Origin: G963675935 sp963675935
GTDB lineage: Bacteria > Planctomycetota > Planctomycetia > Pirellulales > Thermoguttaceae
Direction of reading: 5' to 3'
DNA length: 64,000 bases
NCBI GenBank assembly: GCA_963675935.2
Contig: OY780964.2
Coordinates: 62,001-126,000 of the forward strand
The notes below the pieces were generated by a model. The model was not told the DNA's origin and searched no databases. It saw only the letters and a program-made list of their open reading frames with translations. The position numbers were made by a program, and so were the translations under genes. Each line of letters opens with the position of its first letter. The stretch's first letter is position 1. Positions 25,205-33,821 of this stretch are shown here, one piece after another.

Positions 25205-27823
25205 TCATCCGCCCGAGAGCAGCTTTTCGATTTCCTTGCTCGCGGCCGCCAGCGCCTCTGGCACTTTGTCGGGCAATCGGCCGCCGGCCTGGGCCATGTC
25301 GCGCCGCCCGCCGCCGCCGCCCTCGACCACCAGCGACGCCGCCCGAATCCACGTCACCGCGTCCAAGCCGCGCTCGACCAAATCGCGGCTCAATCCGGCG
25401 ATGAGCGTCACCTTTTTCTCTTCTTCCTGCTTCGAGGCCAGCAGCACCGCCACCGGCGCGGCTTTGCGGCGAATCTGATCGATCGTCTGACGCATGTCGT
25501 TCGGCCCGCCGGAGACTTCGGCGACAATCACCTTGACGCCGCCGACGTCAGCAGCTTCGGCGATCAGTTGTTCCAGCGTCGGCCCGCCCTTCGGTCCCTG
25601 GGCGGCTTGCTTCTTCAGCTGGCGAAGCTCCTTGCCCATCGCCTCGACGCGCTGATAGACTTCGTCGGGCGAAACGCGGAGCAGGCCGGCCGAGCGTTGC
25701 AGCACGGTCTGTACGCGGCGGATTTGATCCATCGCGCCGCGGCCTGTCATCGCGGTGATGCGGCGAGTGCCGGCGGCCACGCTTTCCTCGCCGACGATCT
25801 TGAAAATGCCGATCTGGGCGCTGTTTTTCAGGTGCGTTCCGCCGCAAAGTTCACGGCTGAAATCGCCGACCGAAACGACTCGGACCACGTCGCAATACTT
25901 TTCGCCGAAGAGCATGGTCGCCCCACTCTCGCGTGCTTCGGCCAGCGGCATCTCGACGTGGCCGATTGGGGCGCCGGCCAAAATCTTCGAGTTCACCTCG
26001 TTCTCGATCTGGACCAATTGCTCGTCGCTGACGGCCGAGGGATTGGCGAAATCGAAACGGAGCCAGTCGTAATCGACCTTCGAGCCTTGCTGCAAGGCGT
26101 GGGGGCCGAGGATTTTTTGCAGGGCGAAATGCAGCAGGTGCGTGGCGGAATGCGCCCGGCCGATGCCCTGACGCCGCTCGGCGTCGACGCGAGCCGTGGC
26201 CGCGGCTTCCAGTTCGATCCGTCCTTCACGCAAATGGCCGACGTGGAGCGTGAAACCGCCGTCGATCCGCGTGTCGATCACCTCGAAGTGGAACAGGGGC
26301 GAAACGATCTCGCCGCGGTCGCCCATCTGGCCGCCCATCTCGCCGTAGAAGGGCGTTTGATCGAGCACCACGACGATCGGCTGCTCGTGATCAACTTCAT
26401 CGACCGCGTCGCAAAGTTGGTCGTTGGCGATGATGCCGACCACTTTGGCGTCACGGACTTCGAGCGAATCGTAGCCGAGGAATCGGCTGCCGTGCAAAGC
26501 CCGTTTGAGGGCTTCGAGCGGATCGTGGCGGAACAGCTCGATTTTCTGCCCGCCGCCCGAGTCCAGCCCGTGCTGCTCCATTTCCTCGCGAAAACCTTTC
26601 CAGTCGAAGGCCAGATTGTGTTCGGCGGCGAGAGTCTCGAACAGTTCGGGCGGGAAGCCGTGGGTTTGGAACATGTCGGCGGCTTCGGCGCCCGAGACGA
26701 CGCCGCGATGCTGCGACTTCATCTCGGTGAAGATGCGTTCGATGCGGTCCAGCCCGGCGTCGAGCGTGCCGAGGAAATTGGCCTCTTCCTTCTCGATCAC
26801 GCCGGCGACGGCCACGGTGGTTTCGGCAAGTTCGGGATACGGCTCGCGCATCAGTTCGGCGACCTTGCCGACGAGCTTGTGGAGGAACGGCTCGCGGACG
26901 CCGAGTTGGTGGCCGTCCAACACCGCGCGGCGCAGGAGCCGGCGGATGACGTAGCCTTGCTTTTTGTTGCCGGGATAGACGTTTTCGTGGATGGCGAACG
27001 TGCCGGCGCGGACGTGGTCGGCGATGCGGCGGAGACGGCGGCCGCTCTCTTCGTCGGGATTATATTTGATGCCGCACACGTCGCCGGCGGCCTCGACCAG
27101 CGGACGCAGGATGTCGATGTGGAAGTTCGTCTCGACGCCCTGGAGGACCGAGGCGGTGCGTTCGAGGCCCATGCCGGTGTCGATGTTCTTGCTCGGCAGC
27201 GGGCGGAGGTTGTCGGGCGGATCACCCACGCGATTGAACTGCGTGAACACGAGGTTCCAGATTTCGACCTGGCCCGTGGGCGTGTGGTAATAGATTTCGC
27301 TGCACGGGCCGCAGACGCCGTCGGGGCCTTGGCTCGGAGCGTTGGCCGGCCAGAAGTTTTCGTCCTCGCCGAGACGTTGCAGCCGGTCGGGCGGCAACTT
27401 GATTTCATCGAGCCAAACGCCGGCGGCCTCTTCGTCGTCGAGATAGATAGTGGCCGAAAGTTTTAGCGGGTCGATGTGGAGCCACTTCTTGCTGGTGAGG
27501 AATTCCCAGGCCCAGTGGATGGCGTCGCGCTTGAAATAGTCGCCGAAGCTGAAGTTGCCCAGCATCTCGAAGAAGGTATGGTGGTAGGCGGTCCGTCCGA
27601 CGTTGTCGATGTCGCCGGTGCGGAGGCATTTTTGGCAGGTCGTGGCCCTGGTGAAGTCGAGCTTGCAGCGGCCGAGGAAGTGGTCCTTGAACTGGTTCAT
27701 GCCGGCGGGAGTAAACAGCACGGAGGGATCCCAGCGGGGGACCAAAACGTCGCTGGGCCGGCGGGTGCAGCCTTTCGACTCGAAGAAGGCAAGGTATTTT
27801 TCGCGTAATTCGTTGGTTTTCAT
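25205..27823 (-). CDS. alaS: Alanyl-tRNA synthetase
   Basis: Charges tRNA-Ala. The 872-residue product starts MKTNELREKYLAFFESKGC. It has the class II catalytic core (VLFTPAGMNQFKDHFLG; SFGDYFKRDAIHWAWEF), the editing-domain zinc motif (GRAHSATHLLH, and CGGTHL near residue 650) and the glycine-rich C-terminal DHHA1-type domain (VEGGGGGRRDMAQAGG). The start at 27823 is the canonical one; upstream codons are read-through. The C-terminal palindrome at 25106-25184 separates it from gatC. Confidence 0.97.
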   Translation of the reverse strand: MKTNELREKYLAFFESKGCTRRPSDVLVPRWDPSVLFTPAGMNQFKDHFLGRCKLDFTRATTCQKCLRTGDIDNVGRTAYHHTFFEMLGNFSFGDYFKRDAIHWAWEFLTSKKWLHIDPLKLSATIYLDDEEAAGVWLDEIKLPPDRLQRLGEDENFWPANAPSQGPDGVCGPCSEIYYHTPTGQVEIWNLVFTQFNRVGDPPDNLRPLPSKNIDTGMGLERTASVLQGVETNFHIDILRPLVEAAGDVCGIKYNPDEESGRRLRRIADHVRAGTFAIHENVYPGNKKQGYVIRRLLRRAVLDGHQLGVREPFLHKLVGKVAELMREPYPELAETTVAVAGVIEKEEANFLGTLDAGLDRIERIFTEMKSQHRGVVSGAEAADMFQTHGFPPELFETLAAEHNLAFDWKGFREEMEQHGLDSGGGQKIELFRHDPLEALKRALHGSRFLGYDSLEVRDAKVVGIIANDQLCDAVDEVDHEQPIVVVLDQTPFYGEMGGQMGDRGEIVSPLFHFEVIDTRIDGGFTLHVGHLREGRIELEAAATARVDAERRQGIGRAHSATHLLHFALQKILGPHALQQGSKVDYDWLRFDFANPSAVSDEQLVQIENEVNSKILAGAPIGHVEMPLAEARESGATMLFGEKYCDVVRVVSVGDFSRELCGGTHLKNSAQIGIFKIVGEESVAAGTRRITAMTGRGAMDQIRRVQTVLQRSAGLLRVSPDEVYQRVEAMGKELRQLKKQAAQGPKGGPTLEQLIAEAADVGGVKVIVAEVSGGPNDMRQTIDQIRRKAAPVAVLLASKQEEEKKVTLIAGLSRDLVERGLDAVTWIRAASLVVEGGGGGRRDMAQAGGRLPDKVPEALAAASKEIEKLLSGG

Positions 27824-27864
27824 GGTTTCGGGTTCAGTGGTTGACTTCGATAAGTTATGCGGTA

Positions 27865-27889
27865 ATAGCCGGGGGCCAACGGCCCGCGG
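27865..27889. repeat. Half copy of palindrome family D
   Basis: A single arm (ATAGCCGGGGGCCAACGGCC) in the alaS leader, without the matching inverted arm. The same half form occurs at 47410-47434. Confidence 0.6.
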
Positions 27890-28084
27890 AAGATATTTGG
27901 ACGTGGCCGAACTCAATATCATATCCGGCGCGGGGGGGGATGAAAAGCGGGGTTGTCGGGCTGATCGGTTCTTGGGTGCAAGTTGCACTTTGTAAATCTG
28001 CCATGACGTGGTAAACAGAAGGGGGGAAGTTTTGCTTGGTGGGAGGCCAAGTGACATAACTTTAGGTAAAGGAGGTAGCCAGGG

Positions 28085-28456
28085 ATGGCCATTAGCGAAG
28101 CATTACGAGAACGAATCACGGGGATGACGGCCGAATTGCGGCAGGAAATGTGGGGGCCAAACGGTGCGCCGGCCTGGGGAACGACGTTTGCCGAGATGGA
28201 AGACGAGACCGGGGAAGTCGGCGACGCCATTGCTTGCGTGCTGCTTTCCGAGGCGTTGCAAAAGCAGGCGGAGGCGGCCGGTCACGCGGCTGGCAAGTGC
28301 AGCGGATGCGGGGAGCCCATACCCCTAGAAGAAATCGCCGGACGGCTTCTCCAAGCCAAACGTGGAGAAGCCGTCTGGCAAGAATCCTACGGTCATTGCA
28401 AGCGGTGCCGCAAGGCTTTTTTTCCCTCACTCCCAAACCTTGGGCATCAGACCTGA
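28085..28456 (+). CDS. IS protein, N-terminal zinc-finger ORF (copy A)
   Basis: A 123-residue ORF at the 5' end of the element. It has two CxxC pairs (CSGCGEPIP and CKRCRKAFFP) resembling the zinc-binding N-terminus of ISKra4-type transposases. It overlaps the main transposase ORF by 95 bp in the +1 frame. The overlap contains a T7 run (GCT TTT TTT CCC), a plausible slippage site that could give a fused full-length transposase. Confidence 0.8.
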   Translation: MAISEALRERITGMTAELRQEMWGPNGAPAWGTTFAEMEDETGEVGDAIACVLLSEALQKQAEAAGHAAGKCSGCGEPIPLEEIAGRLLQAKRGEAVWQESYGHCKRCRKAFFPSLPNLGHQT

Positions 28457-29675
28457 TGACACGGTTTCTCCGGCAGTGCTCCGCAAGATGGTTTATGCGG
28501 GCAGTCACGCCAGCAGTTTTCAGCAGGCCAGCAAGGACTTGAAAGAAGAAGCCGAGTTGGACATTTCCGATCAACGGATCATGCGGGCCACCAAGCGGAT
28601 CGGTCAAGAGCGAGTGGCCCAACGGAAGGCGGCGGAAGCGGCGTGGGAGGCGTTGCCGTTGCCCGAGCAACAAGACAGTCCGCGCGAGCAAGTTCCGTGC
28701 GTGGCGTGCGTTGAAATGGACGGCGGACGCATCCAGATTCGCAATCGCAACGAAGAATTGTCTCCGAAGAAAGAAGAAGAATCGCGGAAGGGGCGATTTT
28801 GGCGCGAGACGAAAGTGGGCTGCTTGTTGTCGATGACGAGCGAAACCTTCGCGTCCGATCCTTGCCCGGCGATTCCGAAGATTTTCGTCGATCCGCGTCG
28901 AATGGGCAAAATATCTCGTGAAATCAAGGGTTTTTCTGCGGTTGGCGATTCGCCTGCCAAGGAGGAATCGGACAAGCCGTCGGCGTCTGAAAAGCGTCGA
29001 GGTCAGCCGGAGATATTGGTGCGGAGCGTGGTGGCGACGCGCGAGTCCATCGAGGCGTTCGGCAAGCAGTTGGCGTCGGCGGCGTGGGAGCGCGGCTTCA
29101 TGGCGGCGAGCCGCAAGGCGTTCGTGGGCGATGGATCGGAAACAAATTGGTCGGTGTGGCGGCGATACTTTTCACATTTCACGCCGATCGTGGATTTCAT
29201 CCATGCGTTGTGTTACGTGTTCGCCGGCGCGATGGCCGGCCGCACGATGGAAGAAGCGTGGCCGGAATACTGTCGTTGGGCGCAATGGTTGTGGAGCGGT
29301 CAGGTGGAGTTGGTGATTGCAGCGTTGCAAGAACGTCAGCGGGCGTTGGGACTGCCAGAGAAAAACGAGGCCGAAGATTCGCCGCGCAACAAGGTGGCGG
29401 ATGCGTTGTGTTATCTGGAGAACCAAAGATCGAGGATGCACTATGACGAATATCGCCGGGAAGGGCTTCCGATCACCAGCAGCCACATCGAATCGACGAT
29501 CAAGCAAATCAACCGTCGTGTGAAGGGCACGGAAAAGTTTTGGTCGAGTGGAGGAGCGGATGCGTTGTTGCAACTGACCGCCGACTACCTCAGCGACACC
29601 CAGCCGCTAACCACCTTTTGGCAGGATCGCCAAACCCAAGCCACCGGCCAACGCCACTACCAGACCGCCGGATAA
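28362..29675 (+). CDS. ISKra4-like transposase, catalytic ORF (copy A)
   Basis: A 437-codon frame containing the DDE catalytic core: first Asp in CVEMDGGRIQIR, second Asp in KAFVGDGSETNWSVW, and Glu in HIESTIKQINRRVKGTEKFW. The last block is characteristic of ISKra4-type transposases. The first residues overlap the upstream ORF and may be translated only as a frameshift product. An identical-length copy lies on the minus strand at 34448-35761. Confidence 0.9.
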   Translation: MEKPSGKNPTVIASGAARLFFPHSQTLGIRPDDTVSPAVLRKMVYAGSHASSFQQASKDLKEEAELDISDQRIMRATKRIGQERVAQRKAAEAAWEALPLPEQQDSPREQVPCVACVEMDGGRIQIRNRNEELSPKKEEESRKGRFWRETKVGCLLSMTSETFASDPCPAIPKIFVDPRRMGKISREIKGFSAVGDSPAKEESDKPSASEKRRGQPEILVRSVVATRESIEAFGKQLASAAWERGFMAASRKAFVGDGSETNWSVWRRYFSHFTPIVDFIHALCYVFAGAMAGRTMEEAWPEYCRWAQWLWSGQVELVIAALQERQRALGLPEKNEAEDSPRNKVADALCYLENQRSRMHYDEYRREGLPITSSHIESTIKQINRRVKGTEKFWSSGGADALLQLTADYLSDTQPLTTFWQDRQTQATGQRHYQTAG

Positions 29676-29828
29676 ACAATACGCAAAGTGCAACTTGCAC
29701 CCAAGTCCTAATGTGCAGGGTTGAATCGCTTTTTGCTCTTTTTTCACTCCCCTGGCGTTGACGGCCGATTTCAGGCATATTTACTGTTGAAATTGGTGAA
29801 ATATATCGAAAGCTGGATGCGAAAACCC

Positions 29829-30374
29829 ATGAAAACCCATTCGACAACCATTGTTACTGTTCGCCATAGGGGCGTCGTCGCCATCGGGGGCGATGGCCAA
29901 GTGACCGTGGCCAATACGATCATGAAGGCCGACGTGAACAAGCTGCGCCGGCTGCTCGACGGCAAAATTATGACCGGCTTCGCCGGCTCGACGGCCGACG
30001 CTTTCGCCCTGCTCGAACGCTTCGAGGCCAAGCTGAAGGATTATCCGTCGAACGTGCCCCGGGCGGCCACCGAGTTGGCCAAGGAATGGCGGACCGACCG
30101 GGTGTTGCGCCGGCTGGAAGCCATGCTGTTGGTCGTCGATGCCCGGCACACGCTGCTGTTGACCGGCAACGGCGACGTGATTCAGCCGAGCGACGGCGTG
30201 ATGGGAATCGGCTCGGGCGGCAACTACGCCGTGGCCGCTGCCCGCGCGCTGGTGGCCCACAGCGATCTTTCGGCCGTCGAAATCGTCCGCACGTCGATGA
30301 AGATCGCCTCGGAGATTGACATCTACACGAACGACAACATCGTGGTCGAGGAGATGGCAAGCGAGGTGAAATAG
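29829..30374 (+). CDS. hslV: ATP-dependent protease subunit HslV
   Basis: Proteasome-like peptidase that works with the HslU ATPase. The 181-residue product shows STTIVTVRHRG, whose threonine would become the N-terminal nucleophile after removal of a short propeptide. It also has VAIGGDGQVT, KVRRL-like (NKLRRLLDGKIMTGFAGSTADAF) and GIGSGGNYAVAAARAL. ATG 29829 is chosen; ATG 29817 would add four residues. No hslU is present beside it. It is the first gene inside the inverted segment, so its original neighbours may be elsewhere. Confidence 0.93.
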   Translation: MKTHSTTIVTVRHRGVVAIGGDGQVTVANTIMKADVNKLRRLLDGKIMTGFAGSTADAFALLERFEAKLKDYPSNVPRAATELAKEWRTDRVLRRLEAMLLVVDARHTLLLTGNGDVIQPSDGVMGIGSGGNYAVAAARALVAHSDLSAVEIVRTSMKIASEIDIYTNDNIVVEEMASEVK

Positions 30375-30406
30375 GGGAAAAACCGCTTGCGGTTTCGCAC
30401 TGACCA

Positions 30407-31174
30407 CTAGCCACTAGCCACTTCCCACCGCTGTTTTCTAACGAACGCCCGGTAGTCTTCCGGCGTGTCGATGCCGAAGGTCGGCTCGTCGACCACGCCA
30501 ACCAGGATCGCGTAGCCGGCGTCGAGCACACGAAGCTGCTCCAATTTTTCGATCTCTTCGAGTCGGCACGGCGACATCAGAGCCAGTTGCAGCAGGAAAT
30601 CGCGACGATAGGCGTATAGCCCGACGTGCTGATAAAAAGTCGGCGGATTGGACGACAGCAGCGAGTCTTTCCATTCCCGCGGATGCGGAATGACGCTGCG
30701 GCTGAAATACATCGCCCGGCCGTGGGCGCCGAACACCACTTTGACGCACGCGGGGTCTTCGAGTTGCCGGCGGTTGCGGATCGGCGTGGCCAGCGTGCTC
30801 ATCACCGCCGTGGGGTTCGACTCCAGCAGTTCGATGGCAAGGTCGATCGACGAACCGGCGATTTCCGGCTCGTCGCCCTGGACATTGACGATGATTTCGG
30901 CGTCAACCATGCGTCGGGCGACCTCGGCCACGCGGTCGGTGCCGCTCGGGGCCGTTGGGCTAGTCATTTCCACCTGTCCGCCGAACGCCCTGACCGCGTC
31001 GAAAATCTCCCGATGATCGGTGGCGACGCAGATGCCCGCCGCCCGGGTCGAGCGCCGAGCGGCCTCGTAGGTGTGTTGGATCAACGGTTTGCCGGTTTCG
31101 CAAAGCAGCAGCTTTCGCGGCAATCGCGTCGAGGCCCATCGAGCGGGAATGATGATCTGGCTCGTGCTTTTCAT
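30407..31174 (-). CDS. kdsB: 3-deoxy-manno-octulosonate cytidylyltransferase
   Basis: Activates Kdo as CMP-Kdo for lipopolysaccharide synthesis. The 255-residue product has IIIPARWASTRLPRKLL at the N-terminus, VNVQGDEPEI near residue 100, HVGLYAYRRDFL near 190 and LEEIEKLEQLRVLDAG near 210, all diagnostic. The start at 31174 gives the standard N-terminus. It is convergent with hslV, 32 bp apart. Its presence implies an LPS-bearing outer membrane. Confidence 0.95.
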   Translation of the reverse strand: MKSTSQIIIPARWASTRLPRKLLLCETGKPLIQHTYEAARRSTRAAGICVATDHREIFDAVRAFGGQVEMTSPTAPSGTDRVAEVARRMVDAEIIVNVQGDEPEIAGSSIDLAIELLESNPTAVMSTLATPIRNRRQLEDPACVKVVFGAHGRAMYFSRSVIPHPREWKDSLLSSNPPTFYQHVGLYAYRRDFLLQLALMSPCRLEEIEKLEQLRVLDAGYAILVGVVDEPTFGIDTPEDYRAFVRKQRWEVASG

Positions 31175-31275
31175 ACGCCACACAACGTAGCCGATTTTTT
31201 CGCTGGGGGGTAGACGGCTTTCCCGCCCAATTCTACGATTATGTAGGTGGTAATACGATGTAACAATTCCGTCCC

Positions 31276-31392
31276 AGCCCGGATTATTCATGAATAGCGG
31301 TCATTCTGAACGCAGCGAAGAATCTGGGCTGGTTAGGAGGCAACGGAGATCCTTCGCTGCGCTCAGGATGACATTTGTGAATAATCCGGGCT
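31276..31392. repeat. Dispersed repeat, family C (copy 1), inside a longer inverted repeat
   Basis: The core, GTCATTCTGAACGCAGCG and its inverted partner ending CAGGATGAC (31300-31372), sits within outer arms AGCCCGGATTATTCA (31276-31290) and TGAATAATCCGGGCT (31378-31392). Other family C copies are at 33636-33709, 38876-38961, 45696-45761, 47551-47756 and 55213-55297. Confidence 0.88.
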
Positions 31393-31407
31393 AGGGGGGC
31401 AACTTCC

Positions 31408-31692
31408 ATGAACACCGCCAGGAAAAAACAAGAGATCGTCACCTTCAAGGTCGATGAACCCCTGCTTGCGGCCATGAACGGAATCCCCAATCGTTCGGAG
31501 TTCATCCGGGCGGCGATCCTCGCGGCGCTCGACAGCGTTTGCCCGCTGTGCAAGGGAAACGGCATTTTGACGCCCGACCAACGGCGGCATTGGGACCGTT
31601 TTGCCAAGCATCACGCCCTGGCCGAGTGCGAAGACTGCCACGCCATGCACTTGGTGTGCGAAGCCGACGCCCCCGAGTGCAAGGGAGAATGA
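31408..31692 (+). CDS. Small RHH-like protein with Cys/His-rich tail, possible metal-responsive regulator
   Basis: 94 residues. The N-terminal half (VTFKVDEPLLAAMNGIPNRS, then EFIRAAILAALDS) looks like a CopG-type ribbon-helix-helix DNA-binding domain. The C-terminal half has CPLC, KHH, ECEDC, H and C-x6-C spacing typical of a metal site. It lies 48 bp before a repeat that leads into a ZnuA-like gene on the same strand, so a zinc-sensing regulator is a reasonable guess. No family name can be given with confidence. Confidence 0.7.
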   Translation: MNTARKKQEIVTFKVDEPLLAAMNGIPNRSEFIRAAILAALDSVCPLCKGNGILTPDQRRHWDRFAKHHALAECEDCHAMHLVCEADAPECKGE

Positions 31693-31740
31693 CGGGAAAC
31701 TGTATGTTGATTACTGGTCAACGAAACACTGACGTGGAAA

Positions 31741-31817
31741 ATAGCCGGGGGCTAACAGCCCCCGGTGAGCGGCCACGGATGTCGAGCACATTCCGCGGTC
31801 CGTTGGCCCCCGGCTAT
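31741..31817. repeat. Dispersed palindrome, family D (copy 2), overlapping the start of the ZnuA-like gene
   Basis: Arms ATAGCCGGGGGCTAACAGCC and GGCCCCCGGCTAT. The only in-frame ATG (31779) of the downstream binding-protein gene lies in the centre of this repeat. Confidence 0.85.
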
Positions 31818-32750
31818 TGGGATATTCATTTTTCAAAGTGTTTTTCCATTGTCGCGATTGCCGCCGCGCTGCTTTTCACGGTCGGCTGCACGCCGGCCGT
31901 GGAAAATCGCCCGACCGACCGCCGGCTGCCGGTGTTCGCCGGCGTTCCTCCGCTCCAATACGTGGTCGAACAGATCGGCGGCGACCGGGTGAAGGTCGAT
32001 TCGCTGATCCGGCCGGGCCAAGACCCTCACACGTTCGAGCCGAAGCCGCAAGATGTCGTCGCGTTGGGCCGGGCCGTCGTGTTTTTCAAAATCGACATGC
32101 CCTTCGAGAACGTGCTGCTCGAGAAGGTGTGCGAGGGCAACCAGAGGCTCGTGGTCGTCGATGCGACCCGTGGGATCAAAAAACGCCCGATCGACGATGC
32201 GTGCGGCGCGAAAACCACCGAGTCCGATCACGAGGAACATTCACATGCCGACAGCTTCGATCCGCACGTCTGGCTCTCGCCGCCGTTGTTGAAAACCATG
32301 GCCGAAAACGTGGCCGAGGGGCTTTGCCGCGCCGACAACGTCCACGCGAAGGAATATCGCAAAAACCTCGCCACGCTGCTCGGGCGGATCGACGCCCTGC
32401 ACGCGCGGGTCGAGAAAAAGTTGAAACCCTACCGGGGCCGAGCGTTTTTCGTGTTCCATCCCGGCTTCGGCTACTTCGCCGACGCCTACGGATTGAAGGA
32501 GGAATCGGTCGAGATCGCCGGCCAGGCGCCGACCGCCAAGCAGCATCGCGCGCTGATCGAAAGGGCGCGGGCCGAAGGCGTCAACACCATTTTCGTGCAG
32601 CCGGAATTCGATCCCGAGAGCGCGCGGGTCGTCGCCCGTGCGATCGATGGCCAGGTTGTTCCGATCAACGGGCTTGGCAGCGACGTGTTGGCCGACATCG
32701 ACGACATCGCGGCGAAAATCGAAAAATCGATGCGGGAGCCGCGAAAATGA
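31779..32750 (+). CDS. znuA: ZnuA-like zinc ABC transporter substrate-binding lipoprotein
   Basis: Cluster 9 metal-binding protein of 323 residues. A hydrophobic stretch ends in the lipobox LLFTVGC, so it is probably lipid-anchored. The mature part has VAGVPPLQYVVEQIGG-like start (GVPPLQYVVEQIGGDRVKV), DPHTFEPKPQD, an acidic His-rich loop (SDHEEHSHADSFDPHVWLSP, typical of zinc-specific members), FVFHPGFGYFADAYGL and FVQPEFDP. ATG 31779 is inside a repeat and gives an odd 22-residue leader before the hydrophobic core. A non-ATG start nearer the hydrophobic region is possible. Its stop overlaps the ATPase start (ATGA). Confidence 0.88.
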   Translation: MSSTFRGPLAPGYWDIHFSKCFSIVAIAAALLFTVGCTPAVENRPTDRRLPVFAGVPPLQYVVEQIGGDRVKVDSLIRPGQDPHTFEPKPQDVVALGRAVVFFKIDMPFENVLLEKVCEGNQRLVVVDATRGIKKRPIDDACGAKTTESDHEEHSHADSFDPHVWLSPPLLKTMAENVAEGLCRADNVHAKEYRKNLATLLGRIDALHARVEKKLKPYRGRAFFVFHPGFGYFADAYGLKEESVEIAGQAPTAKQHRALIERARAEGVNTIFVQPEFDPESARVVARAIDGQVVPINGLGSDVLADIDDIAAKIEKSMREPRK

Positions 32751-33538
32751 CCGAGCCGGTGATTCAATTGCGCGACGTTGCGTTTTCCTACGGCGGCGAG
32801 CTCGTGTTGGAAAACGTCAGCTTTTCGGTCGACCCGTTCGAGGCGGTTTGCGTCGTCGGTCCGAACGGCGGCGGCAAGACGACATTGGTTCGACTGATCC
32901 TCGGGCTGTTGTCGCCCAGCCGTGGCGAGGTTCGCGTGTTCGGCCAATCGCCGCGTCGGGCGCGTCTTCGGGTCGGCTACATGCCCCAGCACGTTCAGCA
33001 TGACGCCCAATTTCCCGTCACCGCGATGGACCTCGTGTTGATGGGGCGATTGGGCTGTCGCAGCGCCGCGTTGCCGGACGAGCGGCGGCTGTGCCACATT
33101 CTTCGCCGCGCGACCGGCTGGCCGGCGCCGGCCGACCGCCGCGCGGCCCTCGACGCCCTCGATCGGGTCGATATGGCCGATTGCGCGGCGCGGACGTTCG
33201 CCTCGCTTTCGGGCGGGCAGCGTCAGCGGGTGTTGATCGCCAGGGCCTTGGCCGGCCGGCCCGATCTGCTGCTGCTCGACGAGCCGACCTCGAACGTCGA
33301 TTCGCTGGCCGAAAGCCGGCTCCTTGATCTGCTGCGTGAATTGAACAATCAGATGACGATCGTCATGGTCTCACACGACCTGGGATTCGTTTCCGAGTTT
33401 GTCGATCGGGTGATTTGCGTGAATCGCTCGGTGGCAGTCCATCCGACGAGCCAGATGACCGGCCAGGCCATCCGCGACATCTACGGCGGCGATGTCCGCC
33501 GCGTGCGGCACGACGAATTCTCGCACGGGGAGTCATGA
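32747..33538 (+). CDS. znuC: ZnuC-like metal ABC transporter ATP-binding protein
   Basis: 263-residue ABC ATPase, translationally coupled to the ZnuA-like gene by a 4-bp overlap. Walker A GPNGGGKTTL (residues about 40-49), Q-loop YMPQHVQHD, signature LSGGQRQRVLIARAL, Walker B LLLLDEPTS and H-loop VSHD are all intact. The usual third gene, the membrane permease znuB, is absent: 283 bp of repeats and a toxin-antitoxin pair follow instead. Confidence 0.93.
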   Translation: MTEPVIQLRDVAFSYGGELVLENVSFSVDPFEAVCVVGPNGGGKTTLVRLILGLLSPSRGEVRVFGQSPRRARLRVGYMPQHVQHDAQFPVTAMDLVLMGRLGCRSAALPDERRLCHILRRATGWPAPADRRAALDALDRVDMADCAARTFASLSGGQRQRVLIARALAGRPDLLLLDEPTSNVDSLAESRLLDLLRELNNQMTIVMVSHDLGFVSEFVDRVICVNRSVAVHPTSQMTGQAIRDIYGGDVRRVRHDEFSHGES

Positions 33539-33606
33539 CAGGGCGGCTGTCCCAATTCCGTGGCGTCCCGGCCGTTGAACCCGCGGCCACACTAACGCAA
33601 AACTTC

Positions 33607-33745
33607 GTGTGCGGCCATTTTTTCTGGCAAGATCGGTCATTCTGAGCGCAGCGAAGAATCTCGCCCGCGCCGCGAGGAAAACGAGATTCTTCGCTGCGCT
33701 CAGAATGACAAAATTGCCTATCTGCCAGAAAATATGGCCGCACAC
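33607..33745. repeat. Dispersed repeat, family C (copy 2), inside a longer inverted repeat
   Basis: The core GTCATTCTGAGCGCAGCG and complement (33636-33709) is framed by outer arms starting GTGTGCGGCCAT (33607) and ending ATGGCCGCACAC (33745). The rest of the 33539-33821 gap holds nothing else recognisable. Confidence 0.85.
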
Positions 33746-33821
33746 ATAACTTCACTGCATTTGACGTTTTTCGCCGAAAGGCATATAGTAGATGTGGTGG
33801 GGCGGGTGAGGAGAAACCAAT

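Larger units (their letters stand above)
27974..29702 (+). mobile_element. ISKra4-like insertion sequence, copy A
   Basis: A 1729-bp element with perfect 19-bp terminal inverted repeats (GGGTGCAAGTTGCACTTTG at 27974-27992; complement at 29684-29702). It is nearly identical to copy B at 34421-36149 (at least three base differences seen) but in opposite orientation. Its flanks are TCGGTTCTT on the left and AAGTCCTAA on the right, which do not match each other but match, inverted, the flanks of copy B. This is the signature of recombination between the copies. Confidence 0.93.
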
